NCBI RefSeq assembly: GCF_019977735.1
Contig: NZ_AP025018.1
Coordinates: forward strand, 7,196,580 to 7,260,579
DNA length: 64,000 bases
Source of the DNA: Calothrix sp. PCC 7716
Lineage (GTDB): Bacteria; Cyanobacteriota; Cyanobacteriia; Cyanobacteriales; Nostocaceae
Direction of reading: 5' to 3'
Part shown: positions 62,405-64,000 of the stretch, one piece after another
How positions within the stretch are numbered: position 1 is the stretch's first letter
Layout: each line of letters starts with the position of its first letter
Made by a program: the position numbers and the translations under genes
The notes under the pieces: generated by a model
The model's database searches: none
Told to the model about the DNA's origin: nothing
The model's input: the letters and a program-made list of their open reading frames with translations, nothing else

Positions 62405-64000
62405 TAATAAGTTTGCGAACAATGTTTGTGAGCTAAAAAAGGACGCAGTTTTTTATCCCAGTTATGAGATTAACTGAGTAAAACAAGTATATTTGCAGAA
62501 AAACTACGCAGCTTTAGGCTGTGAAATGTTTGATTTTTGACTTTTTTTGATAACAGGATGCTTAACTCTTTTAGTCTGGGTCTGACCCCTCACCCTACCA
62601 GTCGCATTTCCTCGGGGTTTTGGCGAATTTCCTGGTTTTCCGACCTCCGAAATAATTCTTTGGAAGTCACGTTGTACGGTACTGGGAGAAATAATTTTAT
62701 CATTGTTTTGCTTTTGATAGCGCTCCCACGGTCTTGGTAAATAGTTAGATAATTCTTTTGCAGCCCATAATTGTACGTAGGCGAGCATTACTAAACGTAT
62801 CCAATTTTCTTCGCGCTTTACGTCGGTAGTTTGGAAATTAGTCATTAGTAAACGTTGCTTTTTAAATCTAAACATATGTTCTATGTCAAACCGTTGCCGA
62901 TAGCAAGAATAGACTTCTGCAAGCGTAATACGTCCGCGTTGCTCACCCATAACTATCAACCACATCGGTTTCCAAACCGCACAGCCAGTATCATCGGTAA
63001 CATGAACCCGTACTAGAGTAAATGGGCATTTATACATTTGTTCTTGTTGAGTTCCCCTCATCAACATATGGTGCCAAGCCTTGAGGGTTACTGTGAATTG
63101 GCGACCTTTCTTGCTAGTGCTCTTGAATTGTGTTGTCTCGTCAGGCGGGTGCCAAGTCTCTTCAAGGGCAAGGTCGAAACGTTCAGCAAATTTTTTTGGA
63201 CACCCGCGTTTCTTCTCTTCTTGTTGTGCAGGTGGTGAAGAGTAAAAAATTCGATTACTACGAACTCTGGTAATTACAACCAAATTTTTGTGTTTGGATG
63301 AATTAAATAGGAATGAGCGTTGACTATAAGCACTATCAGCAGTTAATACTGATAATTTACCGTGCCACGGAAGCGATTCATCTGACATCAATGCGTTAAT
63401 TTGGTTAATGCCAACACTTATACCTTTCTTATCAGTTGGAACTCTTTCTCCCGACAGTGGAATTGACCAAGGCGCCGACTGGTGGGAGTCTTTTTCAGGT
63501 AACAGCGACACGAATGAAAAAGAATGACCAACACCGATGGATTTATTACCTGCAATAGTATTTGGCTGGTAAATATAACCTCTTTCAGGTAAGGTTGGAG
63601 AGTAAGGGCGCGGGTGAGGAGTTGTATCCGTTGCAAATAAGTAAAAAGAGCGTTTTTCCGGTTGGGGCGTAACTTCAGCAATTAGTCGAGTTAAATTTTT
63701 TAGCTTTTTTCTCTTCTTTTTCTTATCATCGTTGAAATTAAATGATTTTTCAATTGCCTTGTAGATTGAGCTATAAGTCCTTTCAAATAAAGGACTTATA
63801 GATAACTCAACAGGGGAAGAAGCGCCGTTTGAGTTACTAGCCAAAGCATCAATTAAATCAATAATACTATCACTGTAAGATTTAAACAATTTACGTAAAT
63901 GTTGCCGAAAAGAGCGGAATTGCGCTATTAATTGATTATTGTTTATTACTTGCATAGCCATCAGTTGTTTTGGTATGTAGTTCGTTTCTGATAATACTAT
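62349..64000 (-). mobile_element. insertion sequence reaching the right edge
   Basis: Imperfect inverted repeats of about 40 bp bound it: on the left GTATTATCAGAA...ACTA..TACCAAA...ACTGAT (62351-62387), on the right the complement of the same words (63960-64000). The right end is at the window edge, so the exact boundary and target duplication cannot be seen. One transposase gene. Confidence 0.75.
62504..63961 (-). CDS. DDE transposase of the right-edge IS
   Basis: A 485-residue transposase with the phrases FATDTTPHPRPYSPTLPERG (first Asp), LSVLTADSAYSQRSFLFNSS (second Asp) and YRQRFDIEHMFRFKKQRLLM (Glu with the YREK-like box). It belongs to an IS4-like group common in cyanobacteria. The frame is complete, beginning inside the right terminal repeat. 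Confidence 0.85.
   Translation of the reverse strand: MAMQVINNNQLIAQFRSFRQHLRKLFKSYSDSIIDLIDALASNSNGASSPVELSISPLFERTYSSIYKAIEKSFNFNDDKKKKRKKLKNLTRLIAEVTPQPEKRSFYLFATDTTPHPRPYSPTLPERGYIYQPNTIAGNKSIGVGHSFSFVSLLPEKDSHQSAPWSIPLSGERVPTDKKGISVGINQINALMSDESLPWHGKLSVLTADSAYSQRSFLFNSSKHKNLVVITRVRSNRIFYSSPPAQQEEKKRGCPKKFAERFDLALEETWHPPDETTQFKSTSKKGRQFTVTLKAWHHMLMRGTQQEQMYKCPFTLVRVHVTDDTGCAVWKPMWLIVMGEQRGRITLAEVYSCYRQRFDIEHMFRFKKQRLLMTNFQTTDVKREENWIRLVMLAYVQLWAAKELSNYLPRPWERYQKQNNDKIISPSTVQRDFQRIISEVGKPGNSPKPRGNATGRVRGQTQTKRVKHPVIKKSQKSNISQPKAA

Overview
The window is chromosomal DNA from a filamentous, phycoerythrin-containing cyanobacterium, probably Nostocales. The evidence is a near-complete C-phycoerythrin gene set with a chromatic-acclimation sensor and regulator, an isolated ndhK, a ScyD/ScyE-type protein with a PEP-CTERM tail, a STAND/WD40 protein, Uma2 and Rpn nucleases, and several families of short palindromic repeats typical of large Nostocales genomes. 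The DNA is AT-rich. The usual HIP1 octamer GCGATCGC is almost absent, while the palindrome GGCGCC is very frequent.

Layout. 1-9.9 kb: partial DUF4011 helicase, Uma2 protein, decayed TPR/CHAT gene, an isocyanide synthase fused to a 2-oxoglutarate oxygenase, a doubled alkaline phosphatase with an RTX-like tail, and a ScyD/ScyE-type protein. 10-16 kb: AraC regulator, then a methyltransferase and a PAS histidine kinase that have each lost one end at an inserted IS, then an isochorismatase-fold hydrolase. 16-21.8 kb: HTH-NB-ARC-WD40 protein, a small conserved protein, a second Uma2, a decayed copy of the WD40 gene, and a 179-bp MITE. 21.8-23.7 kb: lone ndhK and a methyltransferase.

23.7-40.8 kb is the light-harvesting region: ccaS, cpeR, a rod linker (cpeD/E type), cpeC, ccaR, a small gene plus cpeF, then cpeZ-cpeY-cpeA-cpeB-cpeT-cpeS (all minus strand), a HEAT protein, a pentapeptide protein, cpeU, pebA and pebB. 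Together they make phycoerythrobilin (PebA/PebB), attach it to the six cysteines visible in CpeA (82, 139) and CpeB (48, 59, 80, 165) using CpeS, CpeT, CpeU, CpeY/CpeZ and CpeF, and assemble phycoerythrin into rods with linkers. CcaS/CcaR would regulate the cpeC operon by green/red light; a tandem CTTTNCNATTT element lies upstream of cpeC. This matches a type II (CA2-like) chromatic acclimation locus, with a CpeD/E-type linker in the place I recall for cpcG2 in Nostoc punctiforme.

40.8-50.6 kb: fragments and repeats, GNAT and RibD-like enzymes, an Rpn nuclease, a second identical MITE, a secreted GH31-CBM20 glucosidase divergent from a sugar porter, and an acyl-CoA dehydrogenase. 50.7-64 kb is an accessory island. 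It holds a ribbon-helix-helix gene, a 5'-truncated nuclease paralogue, an aspartic-protease gene pair with decayed copies, a tight operon of winged-helix protein, AAA+ ATPase and DUF1802-like/Mrr-like nuclease, then a dynamin-like GTPase followed by a small GTPase interrupted by an in-frame TGA, and an IS at the right edge. I cannot match this island to a named defence system; it is the best candidate here for an undescribed one.
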